Positions 17,430 through 26,075 are shown, numbered from the stretch's first letter. The stretch: DNA of 64,000 nucleotides from Nocardioides sp. zg-1230 (GCF_013155335.1 NZ_JABJQZ010000001.1:124001-188000); one strand, 5' to 3'. The notes: a model not told the origin generated them from the sequence alone. A program made the numbers and translations.

Positions 17430-19016
17430 ATGAGTGAGAACGAGACGTACGACGTGGTGGTCATCGGCGGCGGCGCGGCCGGGCTGAGCGGCGCGATGGC
17501 GCTGGGCAGGTCGAGGCGGAGGGTCCTGGTGCTGGACGCCGGCGAGCCCCGCAACGCGCCCGCGGACCACGCCCACAACTACCTGGGGCGCGAGGGCGTC
17601 CCTCCGCTGCAGCTGCTCGAGGACGGCCGCGCCGAGGTGGCGGCGTACGGCGTCGAGGTCGTCGCCGACCGCGTCGTCGGGCTGTCCGGCGAGGTCGACG
17701 ACTTCCTCCTGACGACCGAGGGCGGACGCAGGTACGTCGCCCGCCGGGTGCTGGTCACCGGCGGTGTCGTCGACGAGCTGCCCGACGTGCCGGGGCTGGC
17801 CGAGCGGTGGGGCATCGACGTGCTGCACTGCCCCTACTGCCACGGCTGGGAGGTGCGGGACCAGGCATTGGCGATCCTCGCGACCACGCCGATGGCGGCC
17901 CACCAGGGCCTGCTGTTCCGCCAGCTGTCCGACGACGTCGTGATGGTCGTGCACGACGGTGTCGAGCTGCCCGACGAGGAGGTGGAGAAGCTGGGCACGA
18001 TCGGCGTCCGGTTCGCGCACGGCACGCCGCAGGAGGTCGTCACCGACGGTGACACGCTGGTCGGGCTGCGTCTGGCCGACGGCACCGTCCTCGAGCGGGA
18101 CGCGATCGTCGTCGCGTCGAAGCCGCACGTGCGTGCCGACTACCTCGGTCCGCTCGGCATCGAGCCGCAGCCCTTCGAGATGAACGGCGCCGTGCTGGGC
18201 TCCGTCATCGCGGCCGAGCCCACCGGCGCCACCTCGGTCCCTGGCGTGTTCGCCGCCGGCAACGCCACCGACATCGCGATGACGTTGATGGCCTCCGCCG
18301 CGCACGGCAACCGGGTCGGCGCGTGGATCAACGCCGAGCTGGCCAACGCCGACGCAGCGAAGGCCGTCCGGGCCATGCGCGACGGCTTCTTCGAGCAGCC
18401 TGCCTGGGAGGAGCGCTACTCCGGCGACCGGGTGTGGAGCGGGCGCGTCAACGTCCAGCTCGCGGCGGAGGCGCCGTCACTCGCGCCGGGTCGCGCCCTC
18501 GACATCGGCTGCGGCGAGGGCGGCGACGCGATCTGGCTGGCCTCGCAGGGCTGGGAGGTGACGGCCGTCGACTTCGCCGAGGCGGCGCTGGCCCGCACGG
18601 CCGAGCACGCCGAGGAGGCCGGGGTCGGCGACCGCGTCGACACCCGCCGGGTCGACGTACGCACCTTCGAGCCGGCCGGCGAGACGTGGGACCTCGTGAC
18701 GTCGCACTTCTTCCACCTGCCCGACGGCGCGATGCCCGACGTCGTACGACGACTCGCGTCCGCGGTCGCGCCGGGTGGCACGCTGCTGGTCGTCGGGCAC
18801 CACCCGGACGACCTCGCCACCGGCCTGCGGCACGGGCACACCTCGTTCATGTTCACCGCCGACGAGCTGGTGCCGGCGCTGCTCGACAACCCCGAGGATC
18901 CAGCACAGTGGGTCGTCGAGGTGTCGGAGGCACGCCCGCGCACGCAGGCGCACCCGCACACCGGCGAGGAGATCGCGGTGGCGGACGCGGTGCTGCGCGC
19001 ACGTCGGAAGGGCTGA
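17430..19016 (+). CDS. fused FAD/NAD(P) oxidoreductase (thioredoxin reductase-like) and class I methyltransferase
   Basis: A 528-residue two-domain enzyme. Residues 1-315 form a thioredoxin-reductase-like flavoprotein: FAD motif VVVIGGGAAGLSGAMA near 9, the redox pair CPYC near residue 133, and the C-terminal FAD motif GVFAAGNATD near 272. Residues 325-528 form an AdoMet-dependent methyltransferase with motif I LDIGCGEGGDAIWL near 357. Similar fusions occur in actinobacteria; the substrate is unknown. One idea is reduction then methylation of a thiol or metalloid (inference). Control by the divergent XRE-cupin gene is likely. Confidence 0.88.
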   Translation: MSENETYDVVVIGGGAAGLSGAMALGRSRRRVLVLDAGEPRNAPADHAHNYLGREGVPPLQLLEDGRAEVAAYGVEVVADRVVGLSGEVDDFLLTTEGGRRYVARRVLVTGGVVDELPDVPGLAERWGIDVLHCPYCHGWEVRDQALAILATTPMAAHQGLLFRQLSDDVVMVVHDGVELPDEEVEKLGTIGVRFAHGTPQEVVTDGDTLVGLRLADGTVLERDAIVVASKPHVRADYLGPLGIEPQPFEMNGAVLGSVIAAEPTGATSVPGVFAAGNATDIAMTLMASAAHGNRVGAWINAELANADAAKAVRAMRDGFFEQPAWEERYSGDRVWSGRVNVQLAAEAPSLAPGRALDIGCGEGGDAIWLASQGWEVTAVDFAEAALARTAEHAEEAGVGDRVDTRRVDVRTFEPAGETWDLVTSHFFHLPDGAMPDVVRRLASAVAPGGTLLVVGHHPDDLATGLRHGHTSFMFTADELVPALLDNPEDPAQWVVEVSEARPRTQAHPHTGEEIAVADAVLRARRKG

Positions 19017-19062
19017 CCCGCGGCCCCGGCGTGGTGGGGCGCGGCCGGTCCCATGCCCGTCT

Positions 19063-19578
19063 TCAGGGCAGGCCGAGCCGCGCCAGCACCATCGCTGCGA
19101 GCCGTTCGACCGGCAGCGCCGGGTCGACGTCCATCCCGTGCTCGTCGGGCTGGAGCGGCTCGAGGGTGTCGAGCTGGGACTCCAGCAGGCTCGGCGGCAT
19201 GAAGTGGTCGCGGGCGTTCATCCGGCCGAGGAGCATGTGCTTGTCGCCGGTGCAGTGCACGAAGAACGTGCCCTCGCCGCCGCGACGCAGCACCTCGCGG
19301 TAGGCCTTGCGCAGGGCGCTGCAGGCGATGAGCGTCGGCTCGCCGCGCGCGTCGCGCTCGGCCGTCCACTCCGCCAGCGACTCCAGCCATCCCCAGCGGT
19401 CGGCGTCGGTGAGCGGGGTCCCCTCGCTCATCTTCTTCACGTTCTCCGGCGGGTGGAAGTCGTCGCCCTCGGCGAACTCCCAGCCCAGGCGCTCCTGCAC
19501 CGCGCGCGCGACGGTCGACTTCCCCGACCCGGAGACGCCCATGAAGACGAGGTGGAGCGGTGCGTCGGGTGATCTCAT
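19063..19578 (-). CDS. gntK: gluconokinase
   Basis: A 171-residue kinase that phosphorylates gluconate to 6-phosphogluconate, feeding the pentose phosphate pathway. The Walker A GVSGSGKST is near residues 14-22, followed by the family motifs EGDDFHPPENVKKM and CSALRKAYREVLR. The length is typical of GntK. Its ATG overlaps the stop of the permease gene (ATGA at 19575-19578), so uptake and phosphorylation are coupled. Confidence 0.95.
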   Translation of the reverse strand: MRSPDAPLHLVFMGVSGSGKSTVARAVQERLGWEFAEGDDFHPPENVKKMSEGTPLTDADRWGWLESLAEWTAERDARGEPTLIACSALRKAYREVLRRGGEGTFFVHCTGDKHMLLGRMNARDHFMPPSLLESQLDTLEPLQPDEHGMDVDPALPVERLAAMVLARLGLP

Positions 19579-20942
19579 CCGACCGCCCAGAGGCCGAGGG
19601 CGAGCACGAAGATGCTGATGCCGAGGGTGGTCTCCATGACGGTCCAGGTCTTCAACGTCGTCTTGACGTCCATGCCGAAGAACCGGCCGACCAGCCAGAA
19701 GCCCGAGTCGTTGACGTGCGAGAGCACGGTGGCACCCGCCGCGATCGCGAGCACGAGCGCGACGAGCTGGAGGCTGGACGGGTCGGCGTCGGCGACGCCG
19801 GCGGAGATGAGTCCGGCAGTGGTCGTCAGCGCGACGGTGGCGGAGCCCTGGGCGACGCGCAGGATGGTGGCGATGACGAAGGCGCTCACGATGAGCGGCA
19901 GGCCGAGGTCGGCCAGCGAGTCGGACAGCGCGCCGCCGATGCCGCTGTAGCGGAGCACGCCGCCGAACATGCCGCCCGCACCGGTGATGAGGATGATGGC
20001 GCAGATCGGGCCGAGGGAGTCGTTGAGCAGCGACTCGGTCTCAGCGAGGGAGTAGCGACGGACGGCGAGGGTGTACGTCGCCACGAGGAGCGCGATGAGC
20101 AGCGCGACGGGCGTCTGGCCGATGAAGACGAAGACGTCGACGAGGGTGCCCTCCTCGGCGATCGAGCCGTTGGTCCGCAGGGTCGTCAGGACGGTGTTGG
20201 CACCGATGAGCACGAGCGGGAGGAGCAGGATGCCGAGCACGTGCCCGAAGGCGGGCGGGTTGTCGGTGTCGGCCTCGCGACCGCCGGTGAGGACCGAGTC
20301 GTCGACCGGGACGTAGACCTTGCCGAGCCACGTGATCGTGGCGAGGTAGACGCCGACGAACCACGCGATGACTGCCACGACCACGCCCACGAGCAGGGTG
20401 AGGCCGATGCTGGCGCCGATCTCGGTGGCCGCCGTGACCGGGCCCGGGTGCGGCGGGACGATGGCGTGCATCGCGGCGAAGGCACCCGCGGCCGGGAGGG
20501 CGTACATCAGGACGGAGCCGCCGAAGCGCTTGGCGACCGAGAAGATGATCGGCAGGAAGACCACGAGCCCGGCGTCGAAGAAGATCGGCAGGCCGAACAG
20601 CAGGGCCGCCACGCCGAGCGCCAGGGGCGCGCGCTTCTCGCCGAAGCGTCCGACGAGGGTGTCGGCGAGGACCTGCGCTCCCCCGGTCACCTCCAGCAGG
20701 CGCCCGATCATCACGCCGAGCCCGACGAGCAGGGCGACGGTGCCGAGCGTGCTGCCGAAGGCCGCTATGGCGATGGTCGGCACGTCGGCGACGGGTACGC
20801 CGGCGGCGATCGCGGTGAGGAAGCTGATGAGCACCAGCGCCACGAAGGCATGCATGCGCAGCACGATGATCAGGACGAGGAGCGCGGCGACGGCGAGCGC
20901 AGCGATCAGCAGCAGCGTGCTCGAGCCGTAGACGGGGGTCAT
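19575..20942 (-). CDS. gluconate:H+ symporter (GntP family)
   Basis: A 455-residue permease with about twelve to fourteen membrane helices. GntP signatures are GLGVMIGRLLEVTGGAQVLA near residue 75, PIFFDAGLVVFLPI and PHPGPV near 160. It imports gluconate or related sugar acids with protons. I chose ATG 20942; the reading frame runs further upstream but without family similarity. It is first gene of a two-gene operon with gluconokinase; no GntR-type regulator is adjacent. Confidence 0.93.
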   Translation of the reverse strand: MTPVYGSSTLLLIAALAVAALLVLIIVLRMHAFVALVLISFLTAIAAGVPVADVPTIAIAAFGSTLGTVALLVGLGVMIGRLLEVTGGAQVLADTLVGRFGEKRAPLALGVAALLFGLPIFFDAGLVVFLPIIFSVAKRFGGSVLMYALPAAGAFAAMHAIVPPHPGPVTAATEIGASIGLTLLVGVVVAVIAWFVGVYLATITWLGKVYVPVDDSVLTGGREADTDNPPAFGHVLGILLLPLVLIGANTVLTTLRTNGSIAEEGTLVDVFVFIGQTPVALLIALLVATYTLAVRRYSLAETESLLNDSLGPICAIILITGAGGMFGGVLRYSGIGGALSDSLADLGLPLIVSAFVIATILRVAQGSATVALTTTAGLISAGVADADPSSLQLVALVLAIAAGATVLSHVNDSGFWLVGRFFGMDVKTTLKTWTVMETTLGISIFVLALGLWAVG

Positions 20943-21099
20943 GGTGTCCACGTGGGTGGCCTCCGAGATGAGCGGGACGGGTCGCCCCACCCTAGATCCT
21001 CCGTCGCTCCCGCTGCGCCCCCTCTTGGCGGGGTCTCGGTTGTCTCCAGATCTCCCCAAGCACGTGTAGAGCCCGGGGCGGCGAGGGTACTGGCGGTCC

Positions 21100-21420
21100 A
21101 TGATCATCTCCGGCCACCTCCAGCACGACCGCTCGAGCCGCGCCGTGGTGTCCTCGTCCAGCGCAGCCCGCATCGCAGAGGTCGACGCCCGCCGACGTGC
21201 CGCCGAGGCCAGCATCGACGCCCTCTTCGTGGCCTGGCAGGGAGGGACCGCCCGCCACCAGGGCTCGGGCTGGCAGGAGTGGGACCGCGCCTCCCACCAC
21301 GCCATCGACGCCCTCTCGGCGCTGATCGCCGCGCTCGACCTCGCCCGTCGGGAGCTCGCCGACCTCGAGCACGGACCGACGGTGCCGCGCCAGGTCGACC
21401 GACGCGAGGTCGACCACTAG
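21100..21420 (+). CDS. WXG100-like protein (Esx-type), copy 1
   Basis: A 106-residue helical protein with the size and WXG-type turn (AWQGG near residue 46) of WXG100 proteins, the small substrates or chaperone-like partners of type VII secretion. Its first 50 residues (MIxSGxLQ..., VDARRRAAEA) clearly resemble those of the gene at 21501, so the two are tandem duplicates. Type VII membrane components are not in this window. Confidence 0.6.
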   Translation: MIISGHLQHDRSSRAVVSSSSAARIAEVDARRRAAEASIDALFVAWQGGTARHQGSGWQEWDRASHHAIDALSALIAALDLARRELADLEHGPTVPRQVDRREVDH

Positions 21421-21500
21421 GCCGCTTCTCCACCGATCGCTTCTCCACAGATCCGTCCGGCGGGGTGTCGCCGGGGCGCCCCGGCAGCCACGATCGGACC

Positions 21501-21830
21501 ATGATCCTCTCGGGAACCCTCCAGCTCGACCCGGCAGCCCACGCCACGGCCACCGCCTCCCTCGGCGACCGGCTCTCCGACCTCGACGCGCGCCGGCGGA
21601 CCGCCGAGTCGACGGTCGAGGGCCTGCTGGCCACGTGGCACGGTGACGCGGCCTCCACCTTCCGCGAGCAGTGGGAGGTGTGGAGCCGTGCGGCCAGCGC
21701 GGTCGTCGACGACCTCGGCGCCGCGGTCGACGCGCTGCCGTCGGCCGCCGCGGACGTGGTGGGAGCCGACGACCTTCGCGGGGTCGCGGGCGACCACCTG
21801 CGGGGGCGACTCGGCGGGAGGCTGCCGTGA
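21501..21830 (+). CDS. WXG100-like protein (Esx-type), copy 2
   Basis: A 109-residue helical protein, paralogous to the preceding gene (MILSGTLQLD, LDARRRTAES), with the turn ATWHGDAASTF near residue 45 in place of WXG. The start ATG is at 21501. Its TGA stop overlaps the GTG start of the next gene (GTGA at 21827-21830), so the pair is translationally coupled, as Esx pairs usually are. Confidence 0.65.
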   Translation: MILSGTLQLDPAAHATATASLGDRLSDLDARRRTAESTVEGLLATWHGDAASTFREQWEVWSRAASAVVDDLGAAVDALPSAAADVVGADDLRGVAGDHLRGRLGGRLP

Positions 21831-22126
21831 GGGCGTACGACGTCGACCTCGCCGAGGTCCGGCTCGCCGTGGCCCAGCTCGCGGCCTGCCAGCGCGACCT
21901 CCTCGCCCTCGCCGTCGACATCGACCACGCGCACGACCGGCTGCAGGCGGACTGGCTCGGCCGGGCGAGCGACGCGCAGGCGTCGTCGTACGACTCCTGG
22001 CGCGACGGGTGCGCCGAGATGGTGACCGCGCTGGCGGCGCTGCGCGGCGTCGTCGCCGCAGCCGACGAGCACTACTCGTCGGCGGTCGGGGCCAATCTGG
22101 CCCTGTGGCAGCAGGTCAGCGGCTGA
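21827..22126 (+). CDS. WXG100-like protein (Esx-type), partner
   Basis: A 99-residue helical protein with a canonical-looking turn ADWLGRASDAQ near residue 42 and a C-terminal helix, the expected layout of a WXG100 protein. The GTG start overlaps the previous stop. The 3' end overlaps the convergent MOSC gene by 11 bp. Together with the previous gene it could form a heterodimer (inference). Confidence 0.65.
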   Translation: MRAYDVDLAEVRLAVAQLAACQRDLLALAVDIDHAHDRLQADWLGRASDAQASSYDSWRDGCAEMVTALAALRGVVAAADEHYSSAVGANLALWQQVSG

Positions 22127-22871
22127 TGGTGACCCGCCCGGGCACCACGCACCGTGCGTAGACCCCGAACATCGGCTCGCCGGCGCGGTTGGTCGGGCGC
22201 TCGCGCACGAGTGCCTTCAGCAGCCGCACGTCCTTGACCCCGGTCTCCGGGTGGTGGTCGATGACGGCGCACCGCGGGACCGGGCCGCCGATCCGTACGA
22301 CGGCCTCGCCGATCGCGACCTCCTGCCCGACCCAGGAGTCCTCGACGTGGGGCTCGTCGGTCTCGACGACGAGCGTGGGCCGGAAGCGTGCCGGCTGGTC
22401 GGCGACCTCGTCACGGCCCGTACGACGGCCGAGCTCGCGCAGCGACGCCGTGCCGACGACGGTCAGCGGGTCACCGAACACCACTCCGCCGCGCGGCGCG
22501 ATGGCCACGGACGCGCGTCGGGCAAGCCAGCCGGAGACGAGCTCGGCGTGCGGGCCCTCGGTGAGGTCGAGGTCGACGCTGCGGCCCCAGTAGTCGCAGG
22601 TGACCGTCCGTCCGGACCTCGCGGCCGTCCCGGACGCCTCCTCGCCAGTGGGAAGCGTGAGACCGAGCCGGTCGCCCTCGGCCCGTGCGACGACTCCGAT
22701 GAGCGACGGGTGCTGGACGGTCTTGAGCACCCGCGCCGCGTCGACGTCGACCAGGCAGAACGACCGGTCGCCGACAGCACCCTGCTCGTCGAGGTCGATC
22801 CCGTCGAGCGCGAGGTGGCGCATGCCCTTGACCGGCGCGAACCCGGCCCGGCGCACCACGAGCTCGTCCAT
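22116..22871 (-). CDS. MOSC domain-containing protein
   Basis: A 251-residue protein with an N-terminal MOSC-type beta-barrel (VKGMRHLALDGIDLDEQG, residues 14-31) and a C-terminal MOSC domain ending in GPVPRCAVIDHHPETG, where the conserved cysteine sits near residue 203. MOSC proteins bind molybdenum cofactor or handle sulfur transfer; YcbX- and mARC-like members detoxify N-hydroxylated compounds. No ferredoxin domain is attached. The gene interrupts the WXG/toxin region on the opposite strand. Confidence 0.85.
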   Translation of the reverse strand: MDELVVRRAGFAPVKGMRHLALDGIDLDEQGAVGDRSFCLVDVDAARVLKTVQHPSLIGVVARAEGDRLGLTLPTGEEASGTAARSGRTVTCDYWGRSVDLDLTEGPHAELVSGWLARRASVAIAPRGGVVFGDPLTVVGTASLRELGRRTGRDEVADQPARFRPTLVVETDEPHVEDSWVGQEVAIGEAVVRIGGPVPRCAVIDHHPETGVKDVRLLKALVRERPTNRAGEPMFGVYARCVVPGRVTISR

Positions 22872-22905
22872 GCGGCCATGGTTCCACGTGCCGGCGATGG
22901 GGCGG

Positions 22906-23415
22906 TCAGGCGCGGCGCGGCCGGAGCTCGATGACGTTGTCGAACCGCCCGCCGTGGGCCCGCGCCGGCTGCGACGGTGCCGTCACCTCCTCGCAGGGTG
23001 TCGGCAACTCAGAGCCGGTCACGTCGTTGTCCGTGGCCGTGACCACCCGCGTGGCGCGATCTCCGTGCCCGCGACACACGACGACGCCGGAGGCGACGTG
23101 GTCGAACGTGAACCCCGCGAGCCTCGGGTGGCCCCTCCCCTTCGCCCCCGGCCGCAGCAGGTGGTCGACGACGAACCGCAGCGACTCGACCATCCACCTC
23201 GGGTCCTCGAGGTGGGGGTTCCACTGGAGGCAGCAGCCCTGGAGGCAGGGCTCCCACGCGAGCCGCGCGAACGGCACGTCCCTGTCGCCCCGGCCCGTCG
23301 GCGTGCCCCGCAGGGTGCCGTCGGAGTCGAGCACGTGGAGGAGAAAGTCGCACTCGGCGTCGTTGAGCGGCGGCTGGATGCGGATGCAGCCGATGAAGCG
23401 CGGGTCGAGCGTCAT
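22906..23415 (-). CDS. conserved actinobacterial protein of unknown function
   Basis: A 169-residue soluble protein with a start I have seen in many actinobacterial hypotheticals (LDPRFIGCIRI..PLNDAE), a cysteine-rich WEPCLQGCCLQWNP segment near residues 55-68 and FTFDHVASGVVV near 102. Function unknown. A GAGGAGGA ribosome binding site precedes the ATG at 23415. The cysteine cluster could bind a metal (inference). Confidence 0.7.
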   Translation of the reverse strand: MTLDPRFIGCIRIQPPLNDAECDFLLHVLDSDGTLRGTPTGRGDRDVPFARLAWEPCLQGCCLQWNPHLEDPRWMVESLRFVVDHLLRPGAKGRGHPRLAGFTFDHVASGVVVCRGHGDRATRVVTATDNDVTGSELPTPCEEVTAPSQPARAHGGRFDNVIELRPRRA

Positions 23416-23590
23416 GGGGTCCTCCTCGTCGGGTCGGGGTGTGCAGGGGCTCGTGCCCGTCCTTCTTCGCTGGAAACGCGGGAGCAGGCTTCTGTGGAGA
23501 ACGGGCCGTCGGGACCGCCGGTGGCCGGTTCTCCACAGATCGCACCGGCCCTCTGGTGCGCGGACGTGCCGCGCCGAAAGGCTGGGTGGC

Positions 23591-24889
23591 ATGCGGATCA
23601 CCGTGGAGTGCAGCGGGTTCACCCGGGCGGCGGACGCCTGCCTCACCGCCAACCACGTCGCCGCCCTGCTGACCGAGTCGCTCAGCTCCCGGCTGACCAC
23701 CACGGCGGGGATGGCGGGAGACGACGCCACCAGCATCGACTTCGCGACGGCGTACGACGACGGGGCCGCCGAGGCGGTGGCCGCGCTGGCCGACCTCACC
23801 CACGCCCTCACCGGGGCCGGCAGGCTGCTCGCCGCCACCGGCGACAACCACGAGCGGGCGGAGGCAGGGGCCGCTCAGCTCCCCTACGACGGGACCGCGG
23901 CCCTCGACGACAGCGCCTTCGCGCGCGTCGATCCACCGTCGCCACCCTCCAGCCTGGGCGCGCAGGAGCCGTCCCTGGGCGTCGTCGACCAGTGGATCCT
24001 CGACCTGGTCGAGGGCTTCGTCTGGCCGGGCGCCGACGTGGCCGCGCTGACCGACGCCGCGTCGGAGTGGCGGCACGCCGCTGCCACGACGGCCCGGCTC
24101 GCGGACCACGTCGACGTCGCCATCAGCCTCCTCGAGGCACAACGCTCACCCGAGGTCCCGCTCGCCGTCGACGCGCTGACCGAGCTCACCACGCTGATCG
24201 CCGACACCGCCTGGCAGCTGTCGAACCTCGCCACGGCCTGCGAGGAGTACGCCGCTGCGGTGGAGGCCGCGCGCGAGCGGACCCGCGCCCTGCTCGCCGA
24301 GGTCGCGCAGATGATCGTCGAGGGCGCCGCGATCTCGGTGATCGTCACCGGCCTGACCGGCGGCCTCGCCGGCGGAGCGGCCGCAGCCGCAGCCGCGGCC
24401 CGCGTGCGATCCGCCGCACCACGTTTCTACGCACTGCTGGTGGCCTTGCGTGCCAGCGTCGCGACCGCCGCAACCCGGCTCGAGCGGGCCCGCGACGGCC
24501 TGGCGGACGTCCGGGCAAGGCTCGAGAAGTTCCTCCGGATCCAGGCCCGCGACGAAGCCGGGACGATCAAGCACCCGGGCGGGTGGCTGCCGCGGCGCCC
24601 GGGCAGACCGAGACCAGAGGTCGACGACCCTAAGCTGTCGAACTACGTGGATCAGCTGTTCAAGGGCGTGAAGCAACCCAACCGCTCGGGGGACGGCACC
24701 ACCATGGATGCGATCCGTCACGAGCTGGCCTCGGGCGACTTGGTGCACGGCAAGGATCACGTGCGTAAGGGACACGACATCCTGAGAGGGTTGGAACGCT
24801 GGCTCCGTACTCGAGGCGATGCGAGTCCGCAAGACCGAGAGACTGCACAAGCGCTCGCCGATGAGTTGAAGGAGCTGTTGAAGCCATGA
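23591..24889 (+). CDS. WXG-type polymorphic toxin
   Basis: A 432-residue protein with a helical WXG100-like export domain (about residues 1-110, including GDDATSIDFATAYDDGA), a long helical middle, a hydrophobic alanine-rich segment (about 240-268) and a short distinct C-terminal domain (about 345-432). The tail carries GDGTTMDAIRHE and GKDHVRKGHDILRGLERWL, which from memory resembles tails called polymorphic toxin type 28; this is low confidence. Base and codon usage become less GC-rich in this tail and the following genes, as expected for an exchangeable toxin cassette. It is followed by a coupled immunity-like gene. Confidence 0.7.
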   Translation: MRITVECSGFTRAADACLTANHVAALLTESLSSRLTTTAGMAGDDATSIDFATAYDDGAAEAVAALADLTHALTGAGRLLAATGDNHERAEAGAAQLPYDGTAALDDSAFARVDPPSPPSSLGAQEPSLGVVDQWILDLVEGFVWPGADVAALTDAASEWRHAAATTARLADHVDVAISLLEAQRSPEVPLAVDALTELTTLIADTAWQLSNLATACEEYAAAVEAARERTRALLAEVAQMIVEGAAISVIVTGLTGGLAGGAAAAAAAARVRSAAPRFYALLVALRASVATAATRLERARDGLADVRARLEKFLRIQARDEAGTIKHPGGWLPRRPGRPRPEVDDPKLSNYVDQLFKGVKQPNRSGDGTTMDAIRHELASGDLVHGKDHVRKGHDILRGLERWLRTRGDASPQDRETAQALADELKELLKP

Positions 24890-25257
24890 CTGAAGAGGCC
24901 GACTTCACGAAACGCCTCGTCACAGCTGCCCCGGAGCTGGGCGCCCTGCTCGATGAGCACCTCTCGGATCAAGAGGGGGAACTTCTCGCCTACGTCCTGA
25001 TGGCAGACGTTGCCCGATGGCTCACCGCGCACTGCTCGTCCTCGCCTCAGCGCGTGCAGGAAATCCTGTCGTGGCTCGAGACTGAATACGTCGGCGGCAA
25101 CTTCGATGTCCGCAACCTCATCGACGTGGGGATCGTCGAGATGCTCCCGGCCATGCCGGGTGGCGCGCCGATACTGGCCATGCTCGGTCCCGTTCTGCGG
25201 GCACGCGCGGAGGTTGCGGGACTTCTGCTCGACGAAGCAGACGGGTCGACCAGGTGA
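24886..25257 (+). CDS. probable cognate immunity protein
   Basis: A 123-residue acidic, helical protein whose ATG overlaps the toxin stop (ATGA at 24886-24889). Coupling, size, acidity and lower GC all fit an immunity protein that neutralises the toxin tail. I do not recognise a named family with certainty; the ELLAYVLMADVARWL and LIDVGIVEMLP stretches are its main features. Confidence 0.6.
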   Translation: MTEEADFTKRLVTAAPELGALLDEHLSDQEGELLAYVLMADVARWLTAHCSSSPQRVQEILSWLETEYVGGNFDVRNLIDVGIVEMLPAMPGGAPILAMLGPVLRARAEVAGLLLDEADGSTR

Positions 25258-25322
25258 GGAACGATCTCGGGGGCCGCTTTCGCTTCGACACCGATGGCAC
25301 GCCCACAAGGCAAGGCTGCTAG
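25254..25322 (+). pseudogene. displaced toxin C-terminal scrap
   Basis: In the frame after the immunity gene, 22 codons read RNDLGGRFRFDTDGTPTRQGC and then stop. This looks like the extreme C-terminus of another secreted toxin rather than a free-standing gene. Displaced toxin tips of this kind are typical leftovers of cassette exchange in polymorphic toxin loci. The assignment is by resemblance only. Confidence 0.35.
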
Positions 25323-25359
25323 GGGGAGATGAGCGTGGACGACCTCACACACCTGTGCC

Positions 25360-25626
25360 GTGCCTAACGAAGCCTGGGATGAGGACGAGTACGAATCGTG
25401 GCAAGCCGCTGTCGACGACGTCGCGCGCAGGTCACCCGAAGGAGTCACTGGAGCCACGGCGGCCGTGCGTGCACTTCTCGACGAACCACTCACCGAGGAG
25501 CAGCTGGACAGTCGCCTTCGCGCGATGGGCTGCACGTTCGCCTCTGAGGACGGTGACCGAAGGTGGTTGGCGCAGCTCCCCGACCGACTACGCAGGCCGT
25601 CCGCGGGCGTGGATCTCAGAACTTGA
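25360..25626 (+). CDS. small immunity-like protein
   Basis: An 88-residue acidic protein starting with GTG, rich in Asp/Glu/Trp at its N-terminus (DEDEYESWQAAVDDV) and ending in a short arginine-containing helix. No ribosome binding site is obvious. Its position behind a toxin scrap and its lower GC suggest an orphan immunity gene. I do not recognise the family. Confidence 0.45.
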   Translation: MPNEAWDEDEYESWQAAVDDVARRSPEGVTGATAAVRALLDEPLTEEQLDSRLRAMGCTFASEDGDRRWLAQLPDRLRRPSAGVDLRT

Positions 25627-25742
25627 TTGACTTCAACTCAGGACGTCGTCGCCCACGCGAGCCCTGACCGCGGCTTCTGCCCCGGTCCAGCTCGCACAGG
25701 AGGCCAGCCCAGCACGACCCGCTGGAGGGAAACCCCGCTGCT

Positions 25743-26075
25743 TTGACGTCAACGACTGTCGAGCACCTCGTCGCGGAGGTGGAGGAGGAGTACGCGTTCA
25801 GCGGCGTCCTCCCGCTCTACATGTTCGCGTGGTCCCTGGCGGGGCTCGGGCTCGACCGGTCCGACTCCGGGTTCGAGGAGCTGTGTTGGGAGGCCTACCG
25901 GCAGTTCACCGATCGGCATCCTGAGGCCCGTCTGGTCGAGTTGCCGTGGCCCATCGACGTCGCACGCGCCAAGCCGGTGGGACCAGACGTGCACCTCCAG
26001 CTGGACCTGGACCCCGACGCGCCGCCGTCCACGTGGCTCCAGGCCCTGATCCGTTCGGATCGGGTCACTGGCTGA
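25743..26075 (+). CDS. small immunity-like protein
   Basis: A 110-residue acidic protein with a TTG start; a GGAGGG sequence lies about 15 nt upstream. The sequence is rich in aromatic residues (YAFSGVLPLYMFAWSL, ELCWEAYRQF). It is the last gene of the toxin region and may be another immunity protein. The start is uncertain and no family is recognised. Confidence 0.45.
   Translation: MTSTTVEHLVAEVEEEYAFSGVLPLYMFAWSLAGLGLDRSDSGFEELCWEAYRQFTDRHPEARLVELPWPIDVARAKPVGPDVHLQLDLDPDAPPSTWLQALIRSDRVTG

Noticed and set aside
19560..21500. Continuous plus-strand frame opposite gntP and gntK leading into the WXG100-like gene
   Set aside because: The translated part before 21501 is low-complexity Asp/Glu/Gly/Arg antisense of the transporter. 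Only the part from ATG 21501 looks like a protein.
25258..25742. Idea that the whole low-GC stretch is an insertion sequence
   Set aside because: There is no transposase, terminal inverted repeat or target duplication; immunity-type genes explain it better.
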